64,000 nucleotides of DNA. It comes from Palsa-661 sp035535015 (GTDB taxonomy: Bacteria > Actinomycetota > Acidimicrobiia > Acidimicrobiales > UBA8190). A program made the translations under genes and the position numbers. Below, piece by piece: positions 25,567-33,514 of this stretch; within the stretch, counting starts at the first letter, position 1, and the number at the start of each line of letters is the position of its first letter. Location: positions 95,235 through 159,234 of the forward strand of contig DATLQU010000022.1 of NCBI GenBank assembly GCA_035535015.1, in the 5' to 3' direction. The notes under the pieces were generated by a model. The model saw only the letters and a program-made list of their open reading frames with translations, was not told the DNA's origin and did not search any database.

Positions 25567-26141
25567 GCCGGCTCGATCTGGTCGTCGGGCCCAACGGTGC
25601 GGGAAAGTCGACCTTCATCCGGCTGATCCTCGTTCCCGCCTGGCCGGCGGCGGCCGTCGTCAACGCCGACGAGATCGCCCGCCAGCGGTGGCCCGGGGCG
25701 CCCGCGGTCCACTCCTACGAGGCAGCGGCCATCGCCGCGGCGACGCGGTCGCGTCTCATCGAACTGCGCCGGCCGCTCGTGGCCGAGACCGTGTTCTCCC
25801 ATCCGTCCAAGCTCGACCTCATGGACGAAGCGCGCCGCGGCGGCTACTACGTCGCCCTGCACGTGATCATGGTCCCCGAGGATCTCGCCGTGGCACGCGT
25901 CGCCTATCGCCACGCGACCGGCGGCCACGACGTGCCGGAGGAGAAGATCCGCGGCCGCTACCAGCGGCTGTGGGAGCTGGTGGCCGTGGCGGTGGGCAGA
26001 GCCGACGCGGCGACGTTCTGGGACAACGCCGGCATCGACGGGCCGCTCCCGGTGGCGGCCTTCATCGGGGGCCTGTCGGTGAAGAGCCCGACCTGGCCGT
26101 CGTGGGCGCCCACGGCACTCACCTGGCGCTGGCCGGGCTGA
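25563..26141 (+). CDS. zeta-type toxin (P-loop kinase)
   Basis: The 192-residue protein starts MSRLDLVVGPNGAGKSTFI, with a Walker A at 9-17. VVNADEIARQRWPG, with the zeta-family NADE block, and VAETVFSHPSKLDLM follow. Zeta-family toxins phosphorylate UDP-N-acetylglucosamine and block wall synthesis; shorter relatives are chromosomal. The catalytic Asp/Arg positions are compatible (DEIARQRW, EEKIRGRY). It overlaps the antitoxin by 4 nt and ends 44 nt before the convergent aceE stop. Confidence 0.82.
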   Translation: MSRLDLVVGPNGAGKSTFIRLILVPAWPAAAVVNADEIARQRWPGAPAVHSYEAAAIAAATRSRLIELRRPLVAETVFSHPSKLDLMDEARRGGYYVALHVIMVPEDLAVARVAYRHATGGHDVPEEKIRGRYQRLWELVAVAVGRADAATFWDNAGIDGPLPVAAFIGGLSVKSPTWPSWAPTALTWRWPG

Positions 26142-26181
26142 GCCTGAGGGTCAGGAAATCGAGGGTGGAGGAGACCGCCGA

Positions 26182-26196
26182 GGGCTCAGAGAGCCC
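26182..26196. terminator. hairpin at the convergent toxin/aceE ends
   Basis: GGGCTC-AGA-GAGCCC forms a perfect 6-bp stem overlapping the aceE stop codon (26186-26188), about 40 nt past the toxin stop. It could end toxin transcription. It is short, so only moderate support. Confidence 0.4.
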
Positions 26197-28903
26197 AGGG
26201 GTCGGCCGAGTCGGGGTCGATGGCGTAGGCGGCCATGGCGTCGGCGACCTCTTCGGGCTTGGCTTCTCCCGTTCGGGCCAGGGCGGCCAGGACGGCGACG
26301 ACGATATGGGCGGCGTCGATCTCGAAGAAACGACGCAGGGCCGCCCGGGTGTCGGAGCGGCCGAAGCCGTCGGTGCCGAGAGAGGTGAAGGGCCGGGGGA
26401 CGAAGCGGGCCACCTGGTCGGGGACGGCCCGGAGATAGTCGCTGACGGCCACCACCGGGCCGGCGCCGGCGGCCAGGGAGGCAGTGACGAAGGGGATCCG
26501 GGCCGGGTCGGCCGGATGGAGCCGGTTGGCCCTCTCCGCCGAGAGGGCGTCGCGGCGGAGCTCGGTGTAGGAGGTGACCGACCAGGCGTCGGCCGAGACC
26601 CCCCAGTCCCGGGCGAGGATCTCCCGGGCCTCCATGGCCGCCTGCCACATCGGCCCGGAGAAGAGAATGCTGGCCTGGCGGGGGGCGGCCGGCGAGGAGA
26701 GTTCGGCCGGAGGGGCGAAGGCGTAGAGGCCGCGGAGGATGCCGGCCCGGACGCGTTGGCCGTCCTCGCCGGAGGGCAGGGGGGGCATGAGGTAGTTCTC
26801 GTTGTAGAGGGTGAGGTACCAGAAGGAGTCCTCGGGCTCGGGACCGAGGGTGGAGGCGACCGCTCTCTCCATGATGATGGCGATCTCGTAGGCGAAGGCG
26901 GGGTCGTAGATCCGGGCCGCCGGGTTGACCGAGGCCAGGAGGGGGGAGTGGCCGTCGTCGTGCTGGAGGCCCTCACCCTGGAGGGTGGTCCGGCCCGCGG
27001 TGCAGCCGGCCAGGACGCCCCGGCCCCGGATGTCGCCGAGCAGCCAGGTCAGGTCGCCGACGCGCTGGAAGCCGAACATGGAATAGAAGAGGTAGATCGG
27101 CAGCATCGGTTGGCCCCAGGTGGCGTAGGCCGTGGACAGGGCGATGAACGAAGCCATCGATCCGGCCTCGGTGATGCCTTCTTCGAGGACCTGGCCCTTG
27201 ATGTCCTCGGCGTAGCGGAGGATGAGGTCCGAGTCGACGGGGGTGTAGCGCTGGCCTTCGGGGGCGTAGATCTTGGTCTCGGCGATCAGGGGTTCGAGGC
27301 CGAAGGTCCGGGCCTCGTCGGGGACGATCGGGGCCACCAGCCGGCCGATGGCCGGGTCCCGGACCAGGTTCCGCAGCAGCCGGGCGAAGGCCATGGTGGT
27401 GGAGACCTCCTGGGTGGCCGAGCCCGCCGTCAGGTCACTGAAGACGGTTGCCGCCGGGGCCGGGGCGGGCTTCGGCCGGACGAGCCGGGAGGGGACGGGA
27501 CCGGCCAGGACCTTCCGGCGGGCGGTCAGGTAGTCGTGGGCGGCCGAGCCGACGGGAGGCCGGTAGTAGGGGGGCTGGTCGGCGTCGAGGGCCGAGTCCG
27601 GGATCTCCTCCTGGAGGTAGAGCCGGTCCCGCAGCGCCAGCAGCTGGGGCTTGGTCATCTTCTTGATCTGGTGGGTGGCGTTTCTGGCCTCGATCTCGGG
27701 TCCGAGGGTCCAGCCCTTGACCGTCTTGGCCAGGATGGCCGTCGGCTGACCGGTGGGGGCGGTGGCCGCCTTGTAGGCGGCGTAGAGCTTCCGGTAGTCG
27801 TGGCCGCCGCGGGGGAGGGCGAAGATCTCGTCGTCGGAGAGGTGCTCGACCAGTTTGCGGAGCCGGGGGTCGGGACCGAAGAAGTGGTCCCGGATGTAGG
27901 CGCCGGACTCGGTGACGTACTTCTGGAACTCCCCGTCGGGGGTGGTGTTCATCTTGTCGAGCAGGACGCCGTCGACGTCCCGGGCGAGCAGCTCGTCCCA
28001 CTTCGATCCCCAGACGACCTTGATGACGTTCCAGCCCGCTCCCCGGAAGGTGGCTTCCGCCTCCTGGATGATCTTGCCGTTTCCCCGGACGGGGCCGTCG
28101 AGGCGTTGGAGGTTGCAGTTGACCACGAAGACCAGGTTGTCGAGGTGCTCCCGGCCGGCCACGGAGAGCGCTCCGGTCGAGTCCACCTCGTCGAGCTCAC
28201 CGTCACCGACGAAAGCCCAGACCCGCGAGGCCGAGGTGTCGGCCAGCTCCCGGTTGAGCAGATAGCGGTTGATATGGGCCTGGTAGATGGCGGTGAGGGG
28301 GCCGAGGCCCATGGAGACGGTGGGGTACTCCCAGAAGTCGGGGAGCAGGCGGGGGTGGGGATAGGAGGGGAGTCCCCGGCCCGAGACCTCCTGGCGGAAG
28401 TGGTCGAGCTGGTCCTCGGAGAGCCGGCCCTCGACGAAGGCCCGGGCGTAGATGCCGGGGGAGGCGTGGCCCTGGAAGAAGACCATGTCGCCGAAGCCGC
28501 CGTCGGACTTGCCCCGGAAGAAGTGGTTGAAGCCGACCTCGTAGAGAGAAGCTGAGCTCGCATAGGTGGCCAGGTGGCCGCCGATCCCCTCGGAGCGGTG
28601 GTTGGCCCGCGTCACCATGACCGCCGCGTTCCAGCGGATGTAGGCCCGGATCCTGCGTTCGGTGTGCTCGTCGCCGGGGAACCAGGGTTCCTGGTCGCGG
28701 GGGATCGTGTTCACATACGGGGTGGAGACGGTGGCCGGGAAGTCGACCTGGAGCGAGCGGGCCCGTTCGAGCAGCTTCATCAGTAAGAAGCGCGCCCGGG
28801 GCCGGCCCTGGGCCTCGACCACGGCGTCGAAGGAGTCGACCCACTCGGCCGTCTCCTGCGGGTCGATGTCGGGGAGCTGGTGGGACATGCCGTCGAAGAG
28901 CAT
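26186..28903 (-). CDS. aceE: pyruvate dehydrogenase E1 component (homodimeric)
   Basis: The 905-residue protein is full length for AceE. It has RANHRSEGIGGHLATYASSA and GDMVFFQGHASPGIYARAF. The TPP motif WAFVGDGELDEVDSTGA is followed by NLVFVVNCNLQRLDGPV. The pyrimidine-side block is EEGITEAGSMASF. It decarboxylates pyruvate and acetylates the lipoyl E2 in the pyruvate dehydrogenase complex. E2, E3 and lipoate genes lie 6-10 kb away on the opposite strand. Start ATG 28903 (ATG 28888 also possible). The 125-bp upstream gap has an A/T-rich GGGGTTTTATCGC stretch that may be promoter. Confidence 0.97.
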   Translation of the reverse strand: MLFDGMSHQLPDIDPQETAEWVDSFDAVVEAQGRPRARFLLMKLLERARSLQVDFPATVSTPYVNTIPRDQEPWFPGDEHTERRIRAYIRWNAAVMVTRANHRSEGIGGHLATYASSASLYEVGFNHFFRGKSDGGFGDMVFFQGHASPGIYARAFVEGRLSEDQLDHFRQEVSGRGLPSYPHPRLLPDFWEYPTVSMGLGPLTAIYQAHINRYLLNRELADTSASRVWAFVGDGELDEVDSTGALSVAGREHLDNLVFVVNCNLQRLDGPVRGNGKIIQEAEATFRGAGWNVIKVVWGSKWDELLARDVDGVLLDKMNTTPDGEFQKYVTESGAYIRDHFFGPDPRLRKLVEHLSDDEIFALPRGGHDYRKLYAAYKAATAPTGQPTAILAKTVKGWTLGPEIEARNATHQIKKMTKPQLLALRDRLYLQEEIPDSALDADQPPYYRPPVGSAAHDYLTARRKVLAGPVPSRLVRPKPAPAPAATVFSDLTAGSATQEVSTTMAFARLLRNLVRDPAIGRLVAPIVPDEARTFGLEPLIAETKIYAPEGQRYTPVDSDLILRYAEDIKGQVLEEGITEAGSMASFIALSTAYATWGQPMLPIYLFYSMFGFQRVGDLTWLLGDIRGRGVLAGCTAGRTTLQGEGLQHDDGHSPLLASVNPAARIYDPAFAYEIAIIMERAVASTLGPEPEDSFWYLTLYNENYLMPPLPSGEDGQRVRAGILRGLYAFAPPAELSSPAAPRQASILFSGPMWQAAMEAREILARDWGVSADAWSVTSYTELRRDALSAERANRLHPADPARIPFVTASLAAGAGPVVAVSDYLRAVPDQVARFVPRPFTSLGTDGFGRSDTRAALRRFFEIDAAHIVVAVLAALARTGEAKPEEVADAMAAYAIDPDSADPWAL

Positions 28904-29028
28904 CGGCTCCAGCCTAGGAGCGGAATTCTCCCCGGGATGCGATAAAACCCCCGATGTGGTGGCCTCGGGCCGGCCCCACCCGTCGGTGAGGGCGCCCCGC
29001 CGGTGGGGGGCCGGTGGTGAGGGGGTCC

Positions 29029-30012
29029 TCAGATGGTGGGGGCGGGAGGATCGATGGTGAAGGTGGTGACGTAGGTCGGGTGGGTCCCGGCCTCGACGTC
29101 GGCGATGACCTCCGAGGTTCCCGCCGCGCAGGAGCGGCCGACGAAGACGAAGGTGGCGTTGCCGTCGTCATCGAGGGTGCTCGGGAACGGACTCCTGATG
29201 GTTCCTCCCGGGAAGCTCTCGAACCCGACGCCGTTGGGGGGGAAGGTCCCCCAGAGGTACCCGACGAGGCAGCGGCTCTCGAGCTGGGCGCCTTCGATCT
29301 CGACCGGTTGCTCGGCGTAGACGGGGTCGGTCTCGACGGTGAAGACGGCGTAGACGTCGGAGTCACCGGAGTTGGCCGTGTCGCCGGTCGCCACCTCTCC
29401 GGTGGTGACGGTGCCCGAGCTCGTCGGATAGGCGAAGAGCCCGGGCGGGGTGACGTTCGGGGGATCGAGGGTCAAGGTGCCGAGGGCGGTGTCGAAGGGG
29501 GCGACGGTCATGTCGGCCTCGATCACGTCGGTCCCGGGGGCGCAGTTCTCGCCGAAGAGGCTGGTGGTGGCGTTGCCCTCGTCATCGAGGATCAGGGCGA
29601 TGACGAGGGGGCTGGGCTGGATGTTGAAGGAGACGTTGAAGCGCGGTCGGGCGAAGCCGTCGATCGCACAGCTGGCGTCGAGCTGGGACGAGCTGAGATC
29701 GACCAGGTCGCCGGCGAACGACGGGGACGCCTCCACTTGGACGACCACGGCGAAGGCCGAGCTGCTCGTCTCCACCACCGGGGAGGGGTCGATCTGGATG
29801 GTGATCGGAGCCGACCCGGCGCCCCCGGCGCCGCCCCCCGCCGCTCCGGCGGAGCAGGCCGCCAGCTTCTTGGCTTTGGCCGGGTGGGCCGCGCACCAGC
29901 CGGCCGAGCCCTTCTTGACGGCCGAGGCCGACCCCGACAGACCGACGAGGGGCGTGGCCACCATGAGGGATAGGACAAGCAGCTTGGTGGGCAGTCGGCG
30001 TCGACGCATCAT
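29029..30012 (-). CDS. secreted two-domain protein (family copy C)
   Basis: The 327-residue protein has a signal peptide (MMRRRRLPTKLLVLSLMVAT, cleavage near SGSASA), a short motif GWCAAHPAKAKK, an Ala/Gly spacer, then two copies of the family domain. Domain 1 has PSPVVET, SSSQLDASC, DDEGNA and ENCAPG. Domain 2 has VYAVFTVETDPVYAEQP, QLESRC, LDDDGNATFVF and RSCAAG, ending HPTYVTTFTIDPPAPTI. It is tandem with a damaged paralogue 8 nt upstream and 125 nt before aceE. No membrane anchor is seen after the signal, so it is released or bound to the surface by another means. Confidence 0.8.
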   Translation of the reverse strand: MMRRRRLPTKLLVLSLMVATPLVGLSGSASAVKKGSAGWCAAHPAKAKKLAACSAGAAGGGAGGAGSAPITIQIDPSPVVETSSSAFAVVVQVEASPSFAGDLVDLSSSQLDASCAIDGFARPRFNVSFNIQPSPLVIALILDDEGNATTSLFGENCAPGTDVIEADMTVAPFDTALGTLTLDPPNVTPPGLFAYPTSSGTVTTGEVATGDTANSGDSDVYAVFTVETDPVYAEQPVEIEGAQLESRCLVGYLWGTFPPNGVGFESFPGGTIRSPFPSTLDDDGNATFVFVGRSCAAGTSEVIADVEAGTHPTYVTTFTIDPPAPTI

Positions 30013-30019
30013 CTCTATC

Positions 30020-30527
30020 TCAGATGGTGGGGGCCGGGGGGTTGACGGTGAAGGTGCCCGTGTAGGTGCTGTGGACCCCGGCACCGACCTCGGCCATCAC
30101 CACCGAGGGACCGGCGGCACAGGAGATACCCATGAAGGCGAAGACGGCGTTGCCGTCGTCGTCGACGATGTCGGTCACGGAAGTGGCGGTGGAATTGGCG
30201 CCGGCGCCGTTGGTCCAGACGAAGCCCCGGAGGCAGCGGGCCTCGAGCTGGGCCGAGGAGATGGAGATGGTCTGCTCGGCGTAGACCGGGTCGGTCTCCA
30301 CGGAGAAGACGGCGTAGATGTTCGAGTCACCTGAGGCGGCGGTGTCACCGGTCTCCACCTCGCCCCCTGGCCTTGGCCGGATGGGCGGCGCACCACTTGG
30401 CCGAGCCGACAGGGTTCTTGGCCGCCGCGGCCCTGGCCGCCCCGGCCGGGGCGGAAGAGGTCAGGAGGGGCGTGGAAATCAGGACAGCCAGGGCGACGAT
30501 CTTGGCCAGATTCCGCCTCAGTTTCAT
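30020..30527 (-). pseudogene. secreted single-domain paralogue broken by one frameshift (family copy D)
   Basis: From ATG 30527 a signal peptide (KIVALAVLISTPLL, ending PAGAARA) leads into KNPVGSAKWCAAHPAKA. A G5 run (plus-strand C5 at 30363-30367) then shifts frame. Removing one G joins it to GEVETGDTAASGD, VYAEQTISISSAQLEARC, VDDDGNAVFAF, ISCAAG and ends FTVNPPAPTI at 30020. The result would be a complete one-domain version of copy C that lacks domain 1. It could be a true mutation, a phase-variable tract, or a sequencing error in a homopolymer. Confidence 0.75.
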
Positions 30528-30550
30528 GGATGACCCGTCTCCGTGGTTGT

Positions 30551-30710
30551 GATTGCCCGGCAATCTTCCCCTGAGTGGTGGTCCCACCGCCTCATCACCG
30601 ATGATGAGCCTCTCACTGAGGGCGTGAAACCACGCAGCGTGGGCGTAGCGGGAGACCGATAGGCGGTGAGGCCGTCGGCCAAATGGGGGCCCCCATCGGC
30701 CTTAACTCTT
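30551..30710. other. densely structured intergenic region (candidate structured RNA or attenuator)
   Basis: This 160-bp stretch between the copy D gene and the ECF sigma gene holds successive perfect stems: GATTGC/GCAATC (30551-30565), CTCATCA/TGATGAG with CCGA loop (30591-30608), CCTC/GAGG (30609-30621), CCACG/CGTGG (30630-30642), and ATGGGGG/CCCCCAT (30683-30696) flanked by GGCC arms and followed by TTAACTCTT. On the plus strand AAACC, a hairpin, then GGGCGTAGC faintly recalls the c-di-GMP-I riboswitch, but the match is too poor to claim. Either strand could be transcribed. Confidence 0.45.
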
Positions 30711-30783
30711 GATGGACCGCGGCGTCCGCGCTCTCTCACGCTTTTGCGTGCAACAGATCGGCTGTCCAGGAAGTCTCTAGGTT

Positions 30784-31320
30784 ATGGTCCGAAACGATCC
30801 GGACGGGGCCTTCCACGACTTCGTGGTGGCCGAGGGGCCGGTGCTGTACCGGCTGGCCTTGCTGCTGTCGGCCGATCAGGCCGCTGCTCACGACCTTTTG
30901 CAAACGACCATGCTCCGGGCCTGGAAGGCCTGGTCCCGCGTATCGACGGCAGACGACCAAGGGGCCTACGTCCGGAGGATCCTGGTCAACGCGGCCAGGT
31001 CGGGATGGCGGCGCCGCTGGCGACACGAATCTCCTGCGGGATCGGTCGCCGCGCCAACCTCGGAGGGCGACGGCTATCAGAGGGTCGAAGACCGGGAGCA
31101 GCTCGTGGGGATGCTCCGGAGGCTGCCGGCCCGCCAGAGGGCCGTCGTCGTGCTGCGCTACCTCTGCGATCTCGAGGACAAAGCGATAGCCGACATGCTC
31201 GGCTGCTCAGAGACGACGGTTCGCAGTCAGATCAGCCGGGCGCTCACGAAGTTGCGGATCACCTACCCGGACCCTGTTCCGCCAGCACCGCGGCCCGAAT
31301 CACCACAGGAGCGATCATGA
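30784..31320 (+). CDS. ECF RNA polymerase sigma factor (SigE-like family)
   Basis: The 178-residue protein carries region 2 (FHDFVVAEGPVLYRLALLLS, then AAHDLLQTTMLRAWKAW and AYVRRILVNAAR) and region 4 (LPARQRAVVVLRYLCDLEDK and the HTH CSETTVRSQISRALTKLR). It is the second ECF factor in the window and shares little beyond family motifs with the one at 10.2 kb. Its stop overlaps the next start (ATGA, 31317-31320), a typical sigma/partner arrangement. Confidence 0.9.
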   Translation: MVRNDPDGAFHDFVVAEGPVLYRLALLLSADQAAAHDLLQTTMLRAWKAWSRVSTADDQGAYVRRILVNAARSGWRRRWRHESPAGSVAAPTSEGDGYQRVEDREQLVGMLRRLPARQRAVVVLRYLCDLEDKAIADMLGCSETTVRSQISRALTKLRITYPDPVPPAPRPESPQERS

Positions 31321-32117
31321 CCACGTTTTCCACGGAAGACGATCTCCGTACGGCGTTGCGCCAGGAAGCGACCCGAGCCGCCCTTCCGGGCGAGGATCTC
31401 TGGGTCGCCGTCCGGCGGCGGATCGTTCGCCGGCGTCGCTATAGGTCAGGGGCCACGCTGCTGGTCAGCGCCGGGGCCGCGGCGGTGGTGGTGAGCCTGG
31501 TGGTGCCGACCGGACCCCCCCCGTCACATCGGGAGCTAATGACGCCCCTTTCCTACCAGCAGGCCTGCAGCCGCGAGCCCAACGTCTGTCGACCGGGCAC
31601 CACTGGCGCCGTACCGGCGGTGCTGTACCGGACCCTGCACCTGCCAGGCGTGGCGCCAGGGCAGAGCTGTCCGGCCACGCCCGGAGGGAACTCGAGCAAT
31701 CCCTACGTCGCCGGCCAGCAGTACGGTGCCGGTCCGGTGTGGATGGAGCTCGGCGACCGTGGCCATCCCAGTCGCGGCATCAGTGTCCTCGGCAACCCCG
31801 ACACCCCCGGCTGGCATGCGGCGGAGAACGTATGGCTGGTCGCCCCCGGCTACCAAGGCCCCTTCACCGTCCGGGGAGCACGGATCGACGGCCGGGGCAC
31901 GGTCGGGTTCGGCGGCGCGCCGACCAGCGCGGCCTTTGTCGAGCCTCCCGCACCCGACCCGAATAGCTCCAGAGGGTGGAGGTTTCCGCCGGGAACCATC
32001 TGGGTGACCACCCCAGGCTGCTATGGCTTCCAGATCGACGGGACGTCGTTCAGCGAGGTGGTCGTGATCGACATGCGGGCACCAGTCTCGAGAGCGACGC
32101 TCGGCCTCGGGAGCTGA
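31317..32117 (+). CDS. membrane protein co-translated with the ECF sigma factor
   Basis: The 266-residue protein has a cytoplasmic N-terminus of about 45 residues (TTFSTEDDLRTALRQEAT, basic WVAVRRRIVRRRRYR), one membrane segment (GATLLVSAGAAAVVVSLVVP) and an outer domain of about 190 residues rich in Gly/Pro. Cysteines occur at QQACSREPNVC, GQSCPA and TPGCYGF. The layout is that of a one-span anti-sigma or sensor protein, but no known anti-sigma motif is visible. The outer domain is unknown. Confidence 0.65.
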   Translation: MTTFSTEDDLRTALRQEATRAALPGEDLWVAVRRRIVRRRRYRSGATLLVSAGAAAVVVSLVVPTGPPPSHRELMTPLSYQQACSREPNVCRPGTTGAVPAVLYRTLHLPGVAPGQSCPATPGGNSSNPYVAGQQYGAGPVWMELGDRGHPSRGISVLGNPDTPGWHAAENVWLVAPGYQGPFTVRGARIDGRGTVGFGGAPTSAAFVEPPAPDPNSSRGWRFPPGTIWVTTPGCYGFQIDGTSFSEVVVIDMRAPVSRATLGLGS

Positions 32118-32172
32118 GGGTCGACCGTCTCTCGCTGGCCGGGCGATGGGCGGCCATTAGCTTGGTGGACCC

Positions 32173-32673
32173 ATGTCGCCTCCGAGCAGCCGGTCCGCCG
32201 GGCCGCCGGTCCCCCGGGAAGGGGAGACCGTGATCTACACCGACGGGTCCTGTCTCGGAAATCCGGGTCCCGGTGGTTGGGCCTGGGCCGTGGTCGGCGG
32301 TGGCTATGCCAGCGGGGCCGACCCGCTGAGCACGAATCAGCGGATGGAGATCACGGCCGTGCTGCGGGCCCTCGAGGCCTCGAGCGGGCCGGTGCTGATC
32401 ATGTCCGATTCGACCTACGTGGTGAACTGCTTCCGGGACCGCTGGTACGAGGGGTGGAAGAGGCGGGGATGGCGCAACGCCGCCGGCAAGCCGGTGGCCA
32501 ACCGCGATCTGTGGGAGCCGCTTCTGGCCCTGGCCCTCGATCCGGGCCGGTCGGTCCGCTTCGGCTGGGTGAAGGGGCATTCGGGCGACGCCATGAACGA
32601 CCGGGTCGACCTGCTCGCCACCGAGGCGGCGGCCCGGCAGAAGGGCGAGGCGGCAGAGTTGTTCCGGGGCTGA
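32173..32673 (+). CDS. rnhA: ribonuclease HI
   Basis: The 166-residue protein has the four carboxylates of type 1 RNase H: Asp in VIYTDGSCLGNPGPGG, Glu in NQRMEITAVLRAL, Asp in IMSDSTYVVNC, and the last Asp in WVKGHSGDAMNDRVD. It degrades RNA in RNA/DNA hybrids. About 19 nonconserved residues precede the core; GTG 32230 is an alternative start. Independent of its neighbours. Confidence 0.93.
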   Translation: MSPPSSRSAGPPVPREGETVIYTDGSCLGNPGPGGWAWAVVGGGYASGADPLSTNQRMEITAVLRALEASSGPVLIMSDSTYVVNCFRDRWYEGWKRRGWRNAAGKPVANRDLWEPLLALALDPGRSVRFGWVKGHSGDAMNDRVDLLATEAAARQKGEAAELFRG

Positions 32674-32739
32674 GAAAGGTCTGGTCAGGTCGGTCGGGCT
32701 TTTGGCGGCTCCGGCATGGCGGCCCGTAGCATGCGGCTC

Positions 32740-33501
32740 ATGGAGCTCACAGGATCGTCAGCGGTGATTACGGGTGGTGCGTCGGGACTGGGCGCCGGGA
32801 CGGCGCGGACGCTGACCGCGCTCGGCGTGCGGTGCACGATCTTCGACCGGAACGAGGACGGGGCCAGGCAGCTGGCCGGTGAGATCGGGGCCAACTCCAT
32901 CGGCGGCGACGTGACGAACCCCGAGGACTGCCGGCGGGCGGTAGAGCAGGCGGCCGAGGGGGGAAAGCTGCGCATCGCCGTGAACTGCGCCGGGACGGGC
33001 TGGGTGGGCCGGGTGATCAACCGGGACAACACGCCGCACGACCCGGGGGCCTTCACGTTCATCCAGCAGCTGAACGTGCTCGGGACGTTCCATGTGATGA
33101 CCATCGCCGCCTCGGTGATGGCCGGGACCGAGCCCCTGGCCGACGGCGAGCGGGGGGTGATCGTGAACACGGCCTCGGTGGCCGCCTTCGACGGCCAGGT
33201 GGGACAACTGGCCTACTCGGCCTCGAAGGGGGCGGTGGTGGGGATGACCCTGCCCGCGGCGCGCGACCTGGCCCCGGTGGGGATCAGGGTGGTGACGATC
33301 GCCCCCGGGCTCTTCGACACGCCCCTGCTCGGGATGCTCCCCGACGAGCAGCGCGATGCGCTGGCCCAGTCGGTGCTGTTCCCGAAGAAGCTCGGCCAGC
33401 CGATGCAGTACGGGGCGCTGGTCGCCCATATCGCCCAGAACAGCTACCTGAACGGCGAGGTGATCCGTCTCGACGGTGGGATCCGGATGCCGCCGAAGTG
33501 A
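32740..33501 (+). CDS. SDR-family 3-hydroxyacyl-CoA dehydrogenase (HSD10-like)
   Basis: The 253-residue short-chain dehydrogenase has the NAD loop TGGASGLG, NCAG, the catalytic Ser of NTASVAAFDG and Tyr/Lys of YSASKGAVVG. PGLFDTPLL and the C-terminal GEVIRLDGGIRM are typical of the HSD17B10-type 3-hydroxy-2-methylbutyryl-CoA dehydrogenase group. It probably oxidises a 3-hydroxyacyl-CoA in branched-chain or fatty acid breakdown. ATG 32740 begins the conserved MELTGSSAVITGG; ATG 32716 is possible. The next gene begins 13 nt downstream. Confidence 0.88.
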   Translation: MELTGSSAVITGGASGLGAGTARTLTALGVRCTIFDRNEDGARQLAGEIGANSIGGDVTNPEDCRRAVEQAAEGGKLRIAVNCAGTGWVGRVINRDNTPHDPGAFTFIQQLNVLGTFHVMTIAASVMAGTEPLADGERGVIVNTASVAAFDGQVGQLAYSASKGAVVGMTLPAARDLAPVGIRVVTIAPGLFDTPLLGMLPDEQRDALAQSVLFPKKLGQPMQYGALVAHIAQNSYLNGEVIRLDGGIRMPPK

Positions 33502-33514
33502 GCGGCCCGACACC

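Noticed and set aside
25376..28555. Plus-strand frame of over 1000 codons opposite aceE
   Set aside because: Low-complexity antisense of aceE; aceE motifs are decisive.
30600..30680. Possible c-di-GMP-I riboswitch on the plus strand
   Set aside because: Only AAACC, a hairpin and GGGCGTAGC resemble the consensus; the GACGCAAAGC and receptor parts do not match.
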